The notes under the pieces are model-generated. The model searched no databases and was not told where the DNA came from. It was given only the letters and a program-made list of their open reading frames with translations. Shown here in pieces: positions 47,822 to 54,273 of a stretch of DNA of 64,000 nt (positions are counted from its first letter, which is position 1; the number at the start of each line of letters is the position of its first letter). Made by a program: the position numbers and the translations under genes. The stretch is from Massilia aurea (GTDB lineage Bacteria; Pseudomonadota; Gammaproteobacteria; Burkholderiales; Burkholderiaceae_D), in assembly GCF_014200505.1 (NCBI RefSeq), contig NZ_JACHBX010000005.1:397065-461064 (forward strand), in the 5' to 3' direction.

Positions 47822-50218
47822 TTACTTCTGCTTGAGCGAGCGCTCGAACAGCTGATAGATCCGGCGGTACTGGTCGTACCAGGCTTCGGGCTGCACGTAG
47901 CCGTGGCGTTCGAGCGGGTAGCTCGCCATCTCCCAGTGGTCCTTCTTCATCTCGATCAGGCGCTGCGCCATGCGCACCGAGTCCTGATACAGCACGTTAT
48001 CGTCGATCATGCCGTGCGAGATGAGCAGGTGGCCCTTGAGGTTCTGCGCGTACTCGATCGGTGACGATTTTTTATACGCTTCCGGGTCGATGTCCGGCGT
48101 GTTGAGGATGTTGGCCGTGTACTCGTGGTTGTAGCTGGTCCAGTCGGTCACGGGGCGCAGCGCGGCGCCGGCCTTGAACACGTCCGGTGCGCGCATCAGC
48201 GCCATGAAGGTCATGAAGCCGCCGTAGCTGCCGCCATACACGCCGATATTGTTGGCGTCGCCCTGCTGCTGGCCGACCAGGTACTTCACGCCGTCGAGGT
48301 AGTCGTCCAGTTCCGGGTGGCCCATCTGGCGATAGATCGCGGTGCGCCATTTTGCGCCATAGCCTTTCGAGGCGCGGTAATCCATGTCCAGCACGATGTA
48401 CCCCTGCTGGACCAGCAGGTTATGGAACATCTGCTCGCGGAAGTACACCGGATAACGCTTGCTGACGTTCTGCAGGTAGCCGGCGCCGTGCACGAACATC
48501 ACGACCGGGTAGGTCTTGCCGGCTTCCAGCTGCGCAGGGCGATACAGCTTGGCGTGCACCGGATCGCCACCGGCGCTCGATGGCACGGCCACGTATTGCG
48601 GCTCGATCCACTCGCGTGCCTTGAAGTCCGGCGTGCGGGTGTCGGTCAGTTTGGTGGCGGCGCCGCCCGAGACGGGCACGGTCGCGATCTGGACCGGCGT
48701 GTAGCTCGACGACCAGTGCACCAGCAGCTTGTTCTGGTCCGGCGACAGGTTGAAGCGTTCGACGCCGTCGAGCTTCGTCACTTCGCGCACCGCGCCGCCT
48801 TTGGCGCTCACGGCGCAGACTTCGTAGTCGCCCGGCGCTTCGTGGTTGCACAGCATGTAGGCGGTGCTGCCATCTGCGCTCCAGCGCACGTCGCTGGCTT
48901 CCCATTTGCCCGAGGTCAGCGCGCGTGGCGCGGCCGATCCGGCGGCCATGGTGTCCTGCGTGTACAGGTGCGAGTAGCCCGATTCTTCCGACAGGTACCA
49001 CAGCGTACGGTTGTCCGGCAGCCAGCCGAATTCGGCGTTGTCGTAATTGACCCAGGCGCCGTCGGTGACGCGGTTCAGGGGTTTGAGCTTGGCGTCACGC
49101 AGGTCGACGCTGGCGATCCAGCGGTCCTTGTTGTCGACCGAACGCAGCATCACGGCGACGTTGGCGCCGTTGCTGCTCCAGTCGATCGCGTTGCGGCCAC
49201 CCGAGACGACCACCGGCCGGTTGCCCTTGAGCGGGTCCTTCTTGGCAGCGGCGCGCAGCGCGGCCAGCGGATCGACGGTGATGCCGGGCAGGGTGTCGAA
49301 GCCGATGTCCTTGATGGTATTGGTGCGCAGGTCGACCAGTTTCAGCGAATGCGCTGGCGGCATATTGCGGCCCACGCGCGTGCGCACGTCTTCCGTTTCT
49401 TCGTAACCCGACTCGTTCACGTAGCGCGGCATCTTGCCCACGCGGCCCTTGTCGGCGCCCTTGGCGGCGGTGACGACCAGCAGCCAGCGGCCGTCCGGCG
49501 ACAGCGAACTGGCCTCCAGCGTGACCTTGTCGCCCAGGTAGACGGGCGTTGGCGCCATCGAGGTATCGACCCGGCGCAGTTCGTCGTTGCGGGCGCGCAG
49601 CGCGTCGCGGTCATCCTTCTGGCGCTTGAGGTGCTCGATCAGGCGCAGCTCGGTCGCGCGGTAGGCGTCGTCTTCCGGTGCATTCGGGTCCTTCGCCGCG
49701 CGCGGCAGTGCGGCCGGGCCGGTGACCCGGGTGACGCGGTCCCACACATACCAGTCGGTCCCGATGCGGTACTGCACCGAGCGTTCGTCGGCCGCGTACT
49801 GTGCGTTGCCAATACGGCTCGCGCCGCGCGTGACCTGCACCAGCTGGCCCGATTTCAGGTCGCGCTCGAACAGGTCGTTGTTGCGGATGACCAGCATGCG
49901 CGTGTTGTTGCGGTTGTAGACCACGTCGGCGCTGTCGATCTTCGTCAGCTCGGTGTCGCTCACCATCTGCGCCTTGCCGGTGTTCGCGCCGGCCTGGAAC
50001 GTGTCGCGCACGGGCGAGCCGGTGCGCTTCTGCTTGTAGTACACCTGCTTGCTGTCCCAGCTGAACCAGGCGTCTTCCACCGGCGTGCCGATCCAGTCGG
50101 GATGGCTCATGGCCTGGTCGAGGGTGATGGGTGTCGGTGCTGCTGCTGCCGGCAGTGCGATCGATGCCAGCGAGGCCGCGAACGAGGCCGCAAAGAGGGT
50201 GAGTGCAGGTGTGCGCAT
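47822..50218 (-). CDS. S9 family (DPP IV/prolyl oligopeptidase-like) exported peptidase
   Basis: A 798-aa serine peptidase. A signal peptide (about 1-26, ending PAAAA) sends it to the periplasm. The N-terminal two thirds form a beta-propeller with repeated SPDG/W-type blades. The C-terminal alpha/beta hydrolase domain has the nucleophile motif VYGGSYGGFMTFMAL, an aspartate region MIDDNVLYQDSVRMAQ and the catalytic His in PLERHGYVQPEAW. It should cut short peptides, often after proline or alanine. The ATG at 50218 gives the signal peptide; the frame to 50290 adds 24 residues. Confidence 0.93.
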   Translation of the reverse strand: MRTPALTLFAASFAASLASIALPAAAAPTPITLDQAMSHPDWIGTPVEDAWFSWDSKQVYYKQKRTGSPVRDTFQAGANTGKAQMVSDTELTKIDSADVVYNRNNTRMLVIRNNDLFERDLKSGQLVQVTRGASRIGNAQYAADERSVQYRIGTDWYVWDRVTRVTGPAALPRAAKDPNAPEDDAYRATELRLIEHLKRQKDDRDALRARNDELRRVDTSMAPTPVYLGDKVTLEASSLSPDGRWLLVVTAAKGADKGRVGKMPRYVNESGYEETEDVRTRVGRNMPPAHSLKLVDLRTNTIKDIGFDTLPGITVDPLAALRAAAKKDPLKGNRPVVVSGGRNAIDWSSNGANVAVMLRSVDNKDRWIASVDLRDAKLKPLNRVTDGAWVNYDNAEFGWLPDNRTLWYLSEESGYSHLYTQDTMAAGSAAPRALTSGKWEASDVRWSADGSTAYMLCNHEAPGDYEVCAVSAKGGAVREVTKLDGVERFNLSPDQNKLLVHWSSSYTPVQIATVPVSGGAATKLTDTRTPDFKAREWIEPQYVAVPSSAGGDPVHAKLYRPAQLEAGKTYPVVMFVHGAGYLQNVSKRYPVYFREQMFHNLLVQQGYIVLDMDYRASKGYGAKWRTAIYRQMGHPELDDYLDGVKYLVGQQQGDANNIGVYGGSYGGFMTFMALMRAPDVFKAGAALRPVTDWTSYNHEYTANILNTPDIDPEAYKKSSPIEYAQNLKGHLLISHGMIDDNVLYQDSVRMAQRLIEMKKDHWEMASYPLERHGYVQPEAWYDQYRRIYQLFERSLKQK

Positions 50219-50321
50219 GGGTATGTGGTAAGTGAAAAAAGGGCTTTCTGGCCAGAAATGCGAATGCATTCTAGCGCAGCCACTTGCCACGGCGCGCGGA
50301 TTGGAGAAGGTTTTTTTACTA

Positions 50322-50359
50322 TAAATACAAACGCCGGCAGTATGTCAATACGGCCGGCG
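50322..50359 (-). terminator. Terminator hairpin of the two small-protein genes
   Basis: On the minus strand CGCCGGC and GCCGGCG pair, with inner GTAT/ATAC, and are followed by TTTGTATTTATAG. It stands 53 bp after the stop of the 35-aa gene, so it would end a short transcript of about 350 nt. Confidence 0.65.
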
Positions 50360-50411
50360 CTCGGTAAAACAGGCGGATTATTCTGCCTTCAACGGGCATG
50401 TGCCTTGAAGC

Positions 50412-50519
50412 TTACATTGCCTTGAACGGGCCTTTTGGCGGACGTGGCAGGTACATCGAGACGCGGGCGGCAACGGTCAGCACGGCCAGGGCGATGGTCA
50501 GGTATTCGAGTGGATGCAT
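50412..50519 (-). CDS. Small membrane protein, 35 aa
   Basis: Too short for usual gene calling and not a family I recognise. It begins MHPLEYLTIALAVLTVAA and ends PPKGPFKAM: one hydrophobic helix (about residues 3-22) followed by a basic, proline-rich tail, the plan of a small inner-membrane protein. It starts 3 bp after the stop of the 38-aa gene, with GGGG about 7 bp upstream. Codon choice is GC-ending and like real genes here. A terminator hairpin follows. Confidence 0.6.
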   Translation of the reverse strand: MHPLEYLTIALAVLTVAARVSMYLPRPPKGPFKAM

Positions 50520-50521
50520 GA

Positions 50522-50638
50522 TTAACCCCGCACCGATGGAGCGTAACCGCCGTGGGCGATGTACAGGTCTTGCGAGAAACTACGGATAGCGGCGATGGCC
50601 GCTGCGAAGAAATTGGTTTGCTGGATAGCTGCAGTCAT
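50522..50638 (-). CDS. Small protein, 38 aa
   Basis: Unrecognised 38-aa product beginning MTAAIQQTNFFAAAIAAIRS and ending YIAHGGYAPSVRG. Residues about 9-20 could form an amphipathic or membrane-touching helix; the tail is glycine/tyrosine-rich. A strong AGGAG site lies 7 bp before the ATG, and a TATACT -10 box is 38 bp upstream. With the adjacent 35-aa gene it forms a compact two-gene unit with its own promoter and terminator, which is why I believe it is real. Confidence 0.62.
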   Translation of the reverse strand: MTAAIQQTNFFAAAIAAIRSFSQDLYIAHGGYAPSVRG

Positions 50639-50675
50639 GTTGCGCTCCTGGTTAAATACTGTCATGTTGCGTTGC

Positions 50676-50681
50676 AGTATA
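50676..50681 (-). promoter_or_regulatory. Candidate -10 box for the small-protein unit
   Basis: TATACT on the minus strand, 38 bp upstream of the 38-aa gene. The -35 position (TTTTCT at 17-bp spacing) is poor. Just upstream, between the two boxes, ATGACTC occurs twice as a direct repeat 8 bp apart, a possible activator site. Confidence 0.45.
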
Positions 50682-50840
50682 AGAGTCATCGAGTCATAAG
50701 AAAACTTTTCATTCGTGATTCCCGCGATTCATGAAACGAATAATTGTTTAGTTGCTCACTGGAAAGATATGCGGTTGACGCATATCTCGACAGTGGTTAC
50801 ACGCATAAGAAGGGCAAGGATTCAATGCAATGGGGCAACA

Positions 50841-50856
50841 CGGTACGATTCTTGCA
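50841..50856 (+). promoter_or_regulatory. Candidate sigma-54 promoter upstream of nasT
   Basis: CGGTACG-ATTC-TTGCA keeps the essential GG and GC with the 10-bp interval of -24/-12 promoters and matches the TGGCACG-N4-TTGCA consensus at 10 of 12 positions. Transcription would start near 50867, only about 2 nt before the nasT ATG, so the mRNA would be nearly leaderless. Confidence 0.45.
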
Positions 50857-50868
50857 TGCAAAAACAGC

Positions 50869-51513
50869 ATGAAACCGCGAGACACAACAACCCCACATTT
50901 GCGCATTGTTGTCGTGCTGTCCGCAACGGCACCCGGCGCCGACCCCGATGCGGCGCAGGCAGCGCAGACCCGGCGCAGTACTGCGCTGCGCATTGGCCTG
51001 CTCGAATCGGGCTACGATCTGGTCGCATCGCTCCCGGCCGACGTGTTCCTGCCCGAGCGCATCGCGCAATTGCAGCCCGACCTGATCATCCTCGACAGCG
51101 AGTCCGACGCGCGTGACGTGCTCGAACACATCGTGATCGCCACCCGCGACGCGCGCCGGCCCATCGTGCTGTTCACCGAAGACGACGCCCCGGCCAGCAT
51201 GGACGCCGCACTGGAAGCGGGCGTGTCGGCGTACATCGTCGCCGGTCTGCAGGCCGAGCGCGTCAAACCGGTGCTCGACGTCGCACTGGCACGCTTCCGG
51301 CGTGAGCAACGGCTGCTGGATGAACTGAGCGACACGCGCCAGAAGCTCGCTGAGCGCAAGGTGCTCGACCGCGCCAAAGGCATGTTGATGACGCGCTACC
51401 AGCTGACCGAAGACCAGGCCTACCAGCGCCTGCGCAGCCTGGCCATGAACAAGAACATGAAGCTGGTCGACGTCGCGCAGCGCCTGATCGACGTGGAAGA
51501 CCTGCTGGGCTGA
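50869..51513 (+). CDS. nasT: NasT-type ANTAR antitermination regulator
   Basis: RNA-binding antiterminator for nitrate assimilation. The 214-aa protein has a receiver-like domain (about 9-135) that keeps LIILDSESD but lacks the usual N-terminal acidic pair. A helical linker follows, then a C-terminal ANTAR domain (about 150-212: ERKVLDRAKGMLMTRYQLTEDQAYQRLRSLAM). By analogy with NasT systems it is held by NasS without nitrate and released to bind hairpins in the target leader. The ATG at 50869 has no ribosome site; a longer frame begins at 50830. nasS follows after 34 bp. Confidence 0.9.
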   Translation: MKPRDTTTPHLRIVVVLSATAPGADPDAAQAAQTRRSTALRIGLLESGYDLVASLPADVFLPERIAQLQPDLIILDSESDARDVLEHIVIATRDARRPIVLFTEDDAPASMDAALEAGVSAYIVAGLQAERVKPVLDVALARFRREQRLLDELSDTRQKLAERKVLDRAKGMLMTRYQLTEDQAYQRLRSLAMNKNMKLVDVAQRLIDVEDLLG

Positions 51514-51547
51514 GCGCCCCGCAGCTAACAAGAACATCAGGATATCT

Positions 51548-52699
51548 ATGACATTGGCAGGCAAGGGCGCATGGATCGCCGGTACCGACCGTCCCGAGAT
51601 CGAAACCATCCGCATCGGCTTCATGCCGCTGGCCGATTGCGCGCCTTTGGTGATGGCGTCGGTGCTGGGCTTCGATGAACTGTACGGCGTGCGCTTTGCA
51701 CTGAGCCGCGAACAATCCTGGACCGGCATGCGCGAGCACCTGGTGGGCGGGCAGCTCGATGCGGCGCAGGCGCTGTACGGCATGGTGTATGGCATTCAGA
51801 ACGGCATCGGCACCGGCCAGTGCGACATGGCCGTCTTGATGAACCTGAACCAGAATGGCCAGAACATCACGCTCTCGCGCACCTGGGCCGACGCGGCAGC
51901 AGAACCGGGCGGGCTGGCGCGCCTGGTGCAGGCCGGGCAGCGCCTGACGCTGGCGCACACGTTCCCGACCGGGAACCACGCGATGTTCCTGTATTACTGG
52001 CTGGCCGCGCAGGGCGTCGATCCGATGAAGGACTGCCGGGTGGTGACGGTGCCACCGGGGCAGATGGCGGCCAGCCTGGCGGCCGGTCATATGGATGGCT
52101 TCTGTGCGGGCGAGCCGTGGGGCCAGCGCGCGCTGCGCGACGGCGCCGGTGTGCAGGCCGCGTCGAGCGAGCAGGTATGGCCGAACCATCCCGGCAAGGC
52201 GCTGGGCACGCGCGCCGCTTTTGCCGCCACCCACCCGAATGCCTGCCGCGCGATGATCGCCGCGCTGCTGCAAGCCGCGCGCTGGCTCGACGCCTCGCGC
52301 GCCAACCGCGAAGCGGCGGCCGAGGTGCTGGCCAGTCCTGCATACGTCAATGCCAGCCGCGAGACGCTGCAGTACTGCCTGGCCGGCGCGGACGAAGGCG
52401 CGGCCTGGCGTGGCCACAACGGCCTGCGCTTTTACGGGGACGGCGAAGCGAACTTCCCGTGGCTGTCCGACGGCATGTGGTTCATGACGCAGCACCGCCG
52501 CTGGGGCTTGCTCCGCACCGATCCCGATTACCTGGCGCTGGCGCAGCAGGTCAACCGCATCGACCTGTATCGCGAAGCGGCCGAGCGCACCGGCACGCCG
52601 CTGCCTGCCGCCACGCTGCGCACGTCCACGCTGATGGATGGCCGGGTCTGGGATGGCAGCGATCCGCACGCTTTCACTCAAGACCTCGCACCGGCGTGA
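51548..52699 (+). CDS. nasS: Nitrate sensor NasS (NrtA/CmpA-like, cytoplasmic)
   Basis: A 383-aa periplasmic-binding-protein-like fold of the NrtA/CmpA family: ETIRIGFMPLADCAPLVMASVLG, GGQLDAAQALYGMVYGIQNGIG and HTFPTGNHAMFLYYWLAAQGVDP. It has no signal peptide, so it is cytoplasmic and suits the NasS role, binding nitrate and controlling NasT rather than feeding an ABC importer. No ABC permease or ATPase is nearby. It follows nasT and precedes a regulated nitrate operon. Confidence 0.9.
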   Translation: MTLAGKGAWIAGTDRPEIETIRIGFMPLADCAPLVMASVLGFDELYGVRFALSREQSWTGMREHLVGGQLDAAQALYGMVYGIQNGIGTGQCDMAVLMNLNQNGQNITLSRTWADAAAEPGGLARLVQAGQRLTLAHTFPTGNHAMFLYYWLAAQGVDPMKDCRVVTVPPGQMAASLAAGHMDGFCAGEPWGQRALRDGAGVQAASSEQVWPNHPGKALGTRAAFAATHPNACRAMIAALLQAARWLDASRANREAAAEVLASPAYVNASRETLQYCLAGADEGAAWRGHNGLRFYGDGEANFPWLSDGMWFMTQHRRWGLLRTDPDYLALAQQVNRIDLYREAAERTGTPLPAATLRTSTLMDGRVWDGSDPHAFTQDLAPA

Positions 52700-52799
52700 C
52701 GCCAATCGCGGTGCATGCGAGTGCATCATTTTGGGGAATGGTGCACCGCAATGCAGCGTCGAGCGGGCGCCGGTTGCCGGCCTCGCCCTGAACCGCGCG

Positions 52800-52815
52800 T
52801 GGCACGCTTCTTGCT
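52800..52815 (+). promoter_or_regulatory. Sigma-54 promoter of the nitrate assimilation operon
   Basis: TGGCACG-CTTC-TTGCT matches the -24/-12 consensus at every defined base. It stands 155 bp before the transporter gene. Transcription would start near 52826 and pass through the ANTAR hairpins and terminator. Sigma-54 use implies NtrC-type nitrogen control. Confidence 0.85.
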
Positions 52816-52828
52816 GATACAGAGCACA

Positions 52829-52877
52829 GGATCAATGACGATCTCCTTCATATAACGCCAGCCCAACGACGGGCCGG
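52829..52877 (+). promoter_or_regulatory. ANTAR target: two hexaloop hairpins in the nitrate operon leader
   Basis: First hairpin 52829-52844: GGATC, loop AATGAC, GATCT. Second hairpin 52858-52877: stem core GCCC/GGGC, loop AACGAC. Both loops are six bases with A at position 1 and G at position 4, the defining features of ANTAR protein targets, and they are 13 nt apart. A terminator follows 12 nt later. NasT binding should prevent termination when nitrate is present. Confidence 0.8.
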
Positions 52878-52889
52878 CACCAGGACAAC

Positions 52890-52939
52890 GGCGTCCGCAG
52901 CTTCTGCCCCAGGCAGCAGCGCGGACGCCTTTTTGTTTT
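52890..52939 (+). terminator. Leader terminator upstream of the nitrate transporter gene
   Basis: A 9-bp perfect stem GGCGTCCGC/GCGGACGCC (52890-52898 with 52921-52929), extended by inner CTGCC/GGCAG, is followed by TTTTTGTTTT. It lies in the leader, 16 bp before the transporter start, not after a gene, which marks it as a regulated attenuator. Confidence 0.88.
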
Positions 52940-52954
52940 CCAAGGACGAAAATC

Positions 52955-54262
52955 ATGACCGGCAAAGCAGACAACATCAACCTCTTCTCGTTCCAGGGCG
53001 CGCCGATGCGGGCCTTCCACCTGACCTGGGTGGCCTTCTTCATTTGCTTCTTCGCGTGGTTCGCCTGCGCGCCACTGATGCCCGTCATCAAGGGCGAGTT
53101 CGGCCTCTCGATGGAGCAGATCGCCAACATCAATATCGCGGCGGTGGCGATCACGATTTTTGTCCGCCTGCTGGTCGGCCCCCTGTGCGACCGCTACGGC
53201 CCGCGCAAGACCTACACGGGTCTGCTGCTGATCGGCGCGATTCCCGTGCTGGGCGTGGCCATGGCACAGAGCTACGAAACCTTCCTGCTGGCGCGCCTCG
53301 GTATCGGCGCGGTCGGCGCCAGCTTCGTCATCACCCAGTACCACACGTCGGTGATGTTTTCGCCCAAGGTGGTCGGTACGGCCAACGCCGCCGCTGCCGG
53401 CTGGGGCAATGCCGGTGGCGGCGCGGCGCAGGCGTTGATGCCGCTGCTGCTTACTGCCGTCGTGATGCTGGGCGTGAGCCAGTCGATGAGCTGGCGCGTG
53501 GCGCTGGTGGTCCCGGGCGTCATGATGATCGTCATGGCCTTTGTCTACTGGCGCTATACGCAGGATTGCCCGGCCGGTAACTACGACGACCTGCGCAAGA
53601 CCGGCAACCTGCCGGCCAGCGCCGGCAAGGGCGGCTGGGCCAGTTTCACCGAAGGCTGCCGCAACCACCGCGCCTGGCTGCTGTTCGTTACCTACGGTGC
53701 CTGCTTCGGCATCGAGATCTTCATCCACAACATCGCCGCCGTGTACTACGTCGATCACTTCGACCTGACCCTGGGCCAGGCCGGCATGGCCGCCGGCAGC
53801 TTCGGCCTGCTGGCGTTGTTTGCCCGCGCGCTGGGCGGCTGGCTGTCGGACCGCGCTGCCAGGGGCGGTGACGTCAATCGCCGCGTGACCATCCTGTTTG
53901 TCCTGATGATCGGCGAAGCACTGGGCCTGTTGTGGTTCGCGCAGGCCGACGGCGTCGTGTTCGCCGTGGTGGCCATGCTGGTGTTTGGCCTGTTCACGCA
54001 CATGGCCTGCGGCGCGACCTATGCGCTGGTGCCGTTCGTGGCGCCCAAGGCGCTGGGCGGCGTGGCCGGCATCGTCGGCGCCGGGGGAAATGTCGGCGCC
54101 GTCGCCGCGGGCTTCCTGATGAAAGGCACGGGTGACATCCAGAGCACGCTCACGATCCTGAGCGGCCTGGTGGTGGTGGCCAGCCTGTGCGCGCTTGGCG
54201 CGCGCTTCGGCAGCACGTCCCGCATCCCGTCCAGCACCCCGTCCGCAACCGTTGCAGCATAA
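52955..54262 (+). CDS. MFS nitrate/nitrite transporter (NarK/NasA family)
   Basis: Inner-membrane importer for nitrate (and perhaps nitrite exchange), 435 aa with about 12 helices. Family features: LTWVAFFICFFAWFACAPLMPVIKGEFGLS, the MFS loop GPLCDRYGPRKTY, and the glycine-rich nitrate signature GWGNAGGGAAQALMP, with a second copy-like GVAGIVGAGGNVGAVAAGF in the C-terminal half. It is the first gene after the attenuated leader and is followed by nirB after 11 bp. Confidence 0.93.
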   Translation: MTGKADNINLFSFQGAPMRAFHLTWVAFFICFFAWFACAPLMPVIKGEFGLSMEQIANINIAAVAITIFVRLLVGPLCDRYGPRKTYTGLLLIGAIPVLGVAMAQSYETFLLARLGIGAVGASFVITQYHTSVMFSPKVVGTANAAAAGWGNAGGGAAQALMPLLLTAVVMLGVSQSMSWRVALVVPGVMMIVMAFVYWRYTQDCPAGNYDDLRKTGNLPASAGKGGWASFTEGCRNHRAWLLFVTYGACFGIEIFIHNIAAVYYVDHFDLTLGQAGMAAGSFGLLALFARALGGWLSDRAARGGDVNRRVTILFVLMIGEALGLLWFAQADGVVFAVVAMLVFGLFTHMACGATYALVPFVAPKALGGVAGIVGAGGNVGAVAAGFLMKGTGDIQSTLTILSGLVVVASLCALGARFGSTSRIPSSTPSATVAA

Positions 54263-54273
54263 AGGAGAACGTC

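Noticed and set aside
50765..50787. Perfect 9-bp inverted repeat AGATATGCG/CGCATATCT as a terminator
   Set aside because: No T-run follows on either strand and no gene ends there; it could be an operator for nasT, but there is too little evidence to list it as a feature.
51548..52699. Periplasmic nitrate-binding protein (NrtA) of an ABC importer
   Set aside because: There is no signal peptide and no permease or ATPase gene nearby, and it follows nasT; the NasS sensor role fits better.
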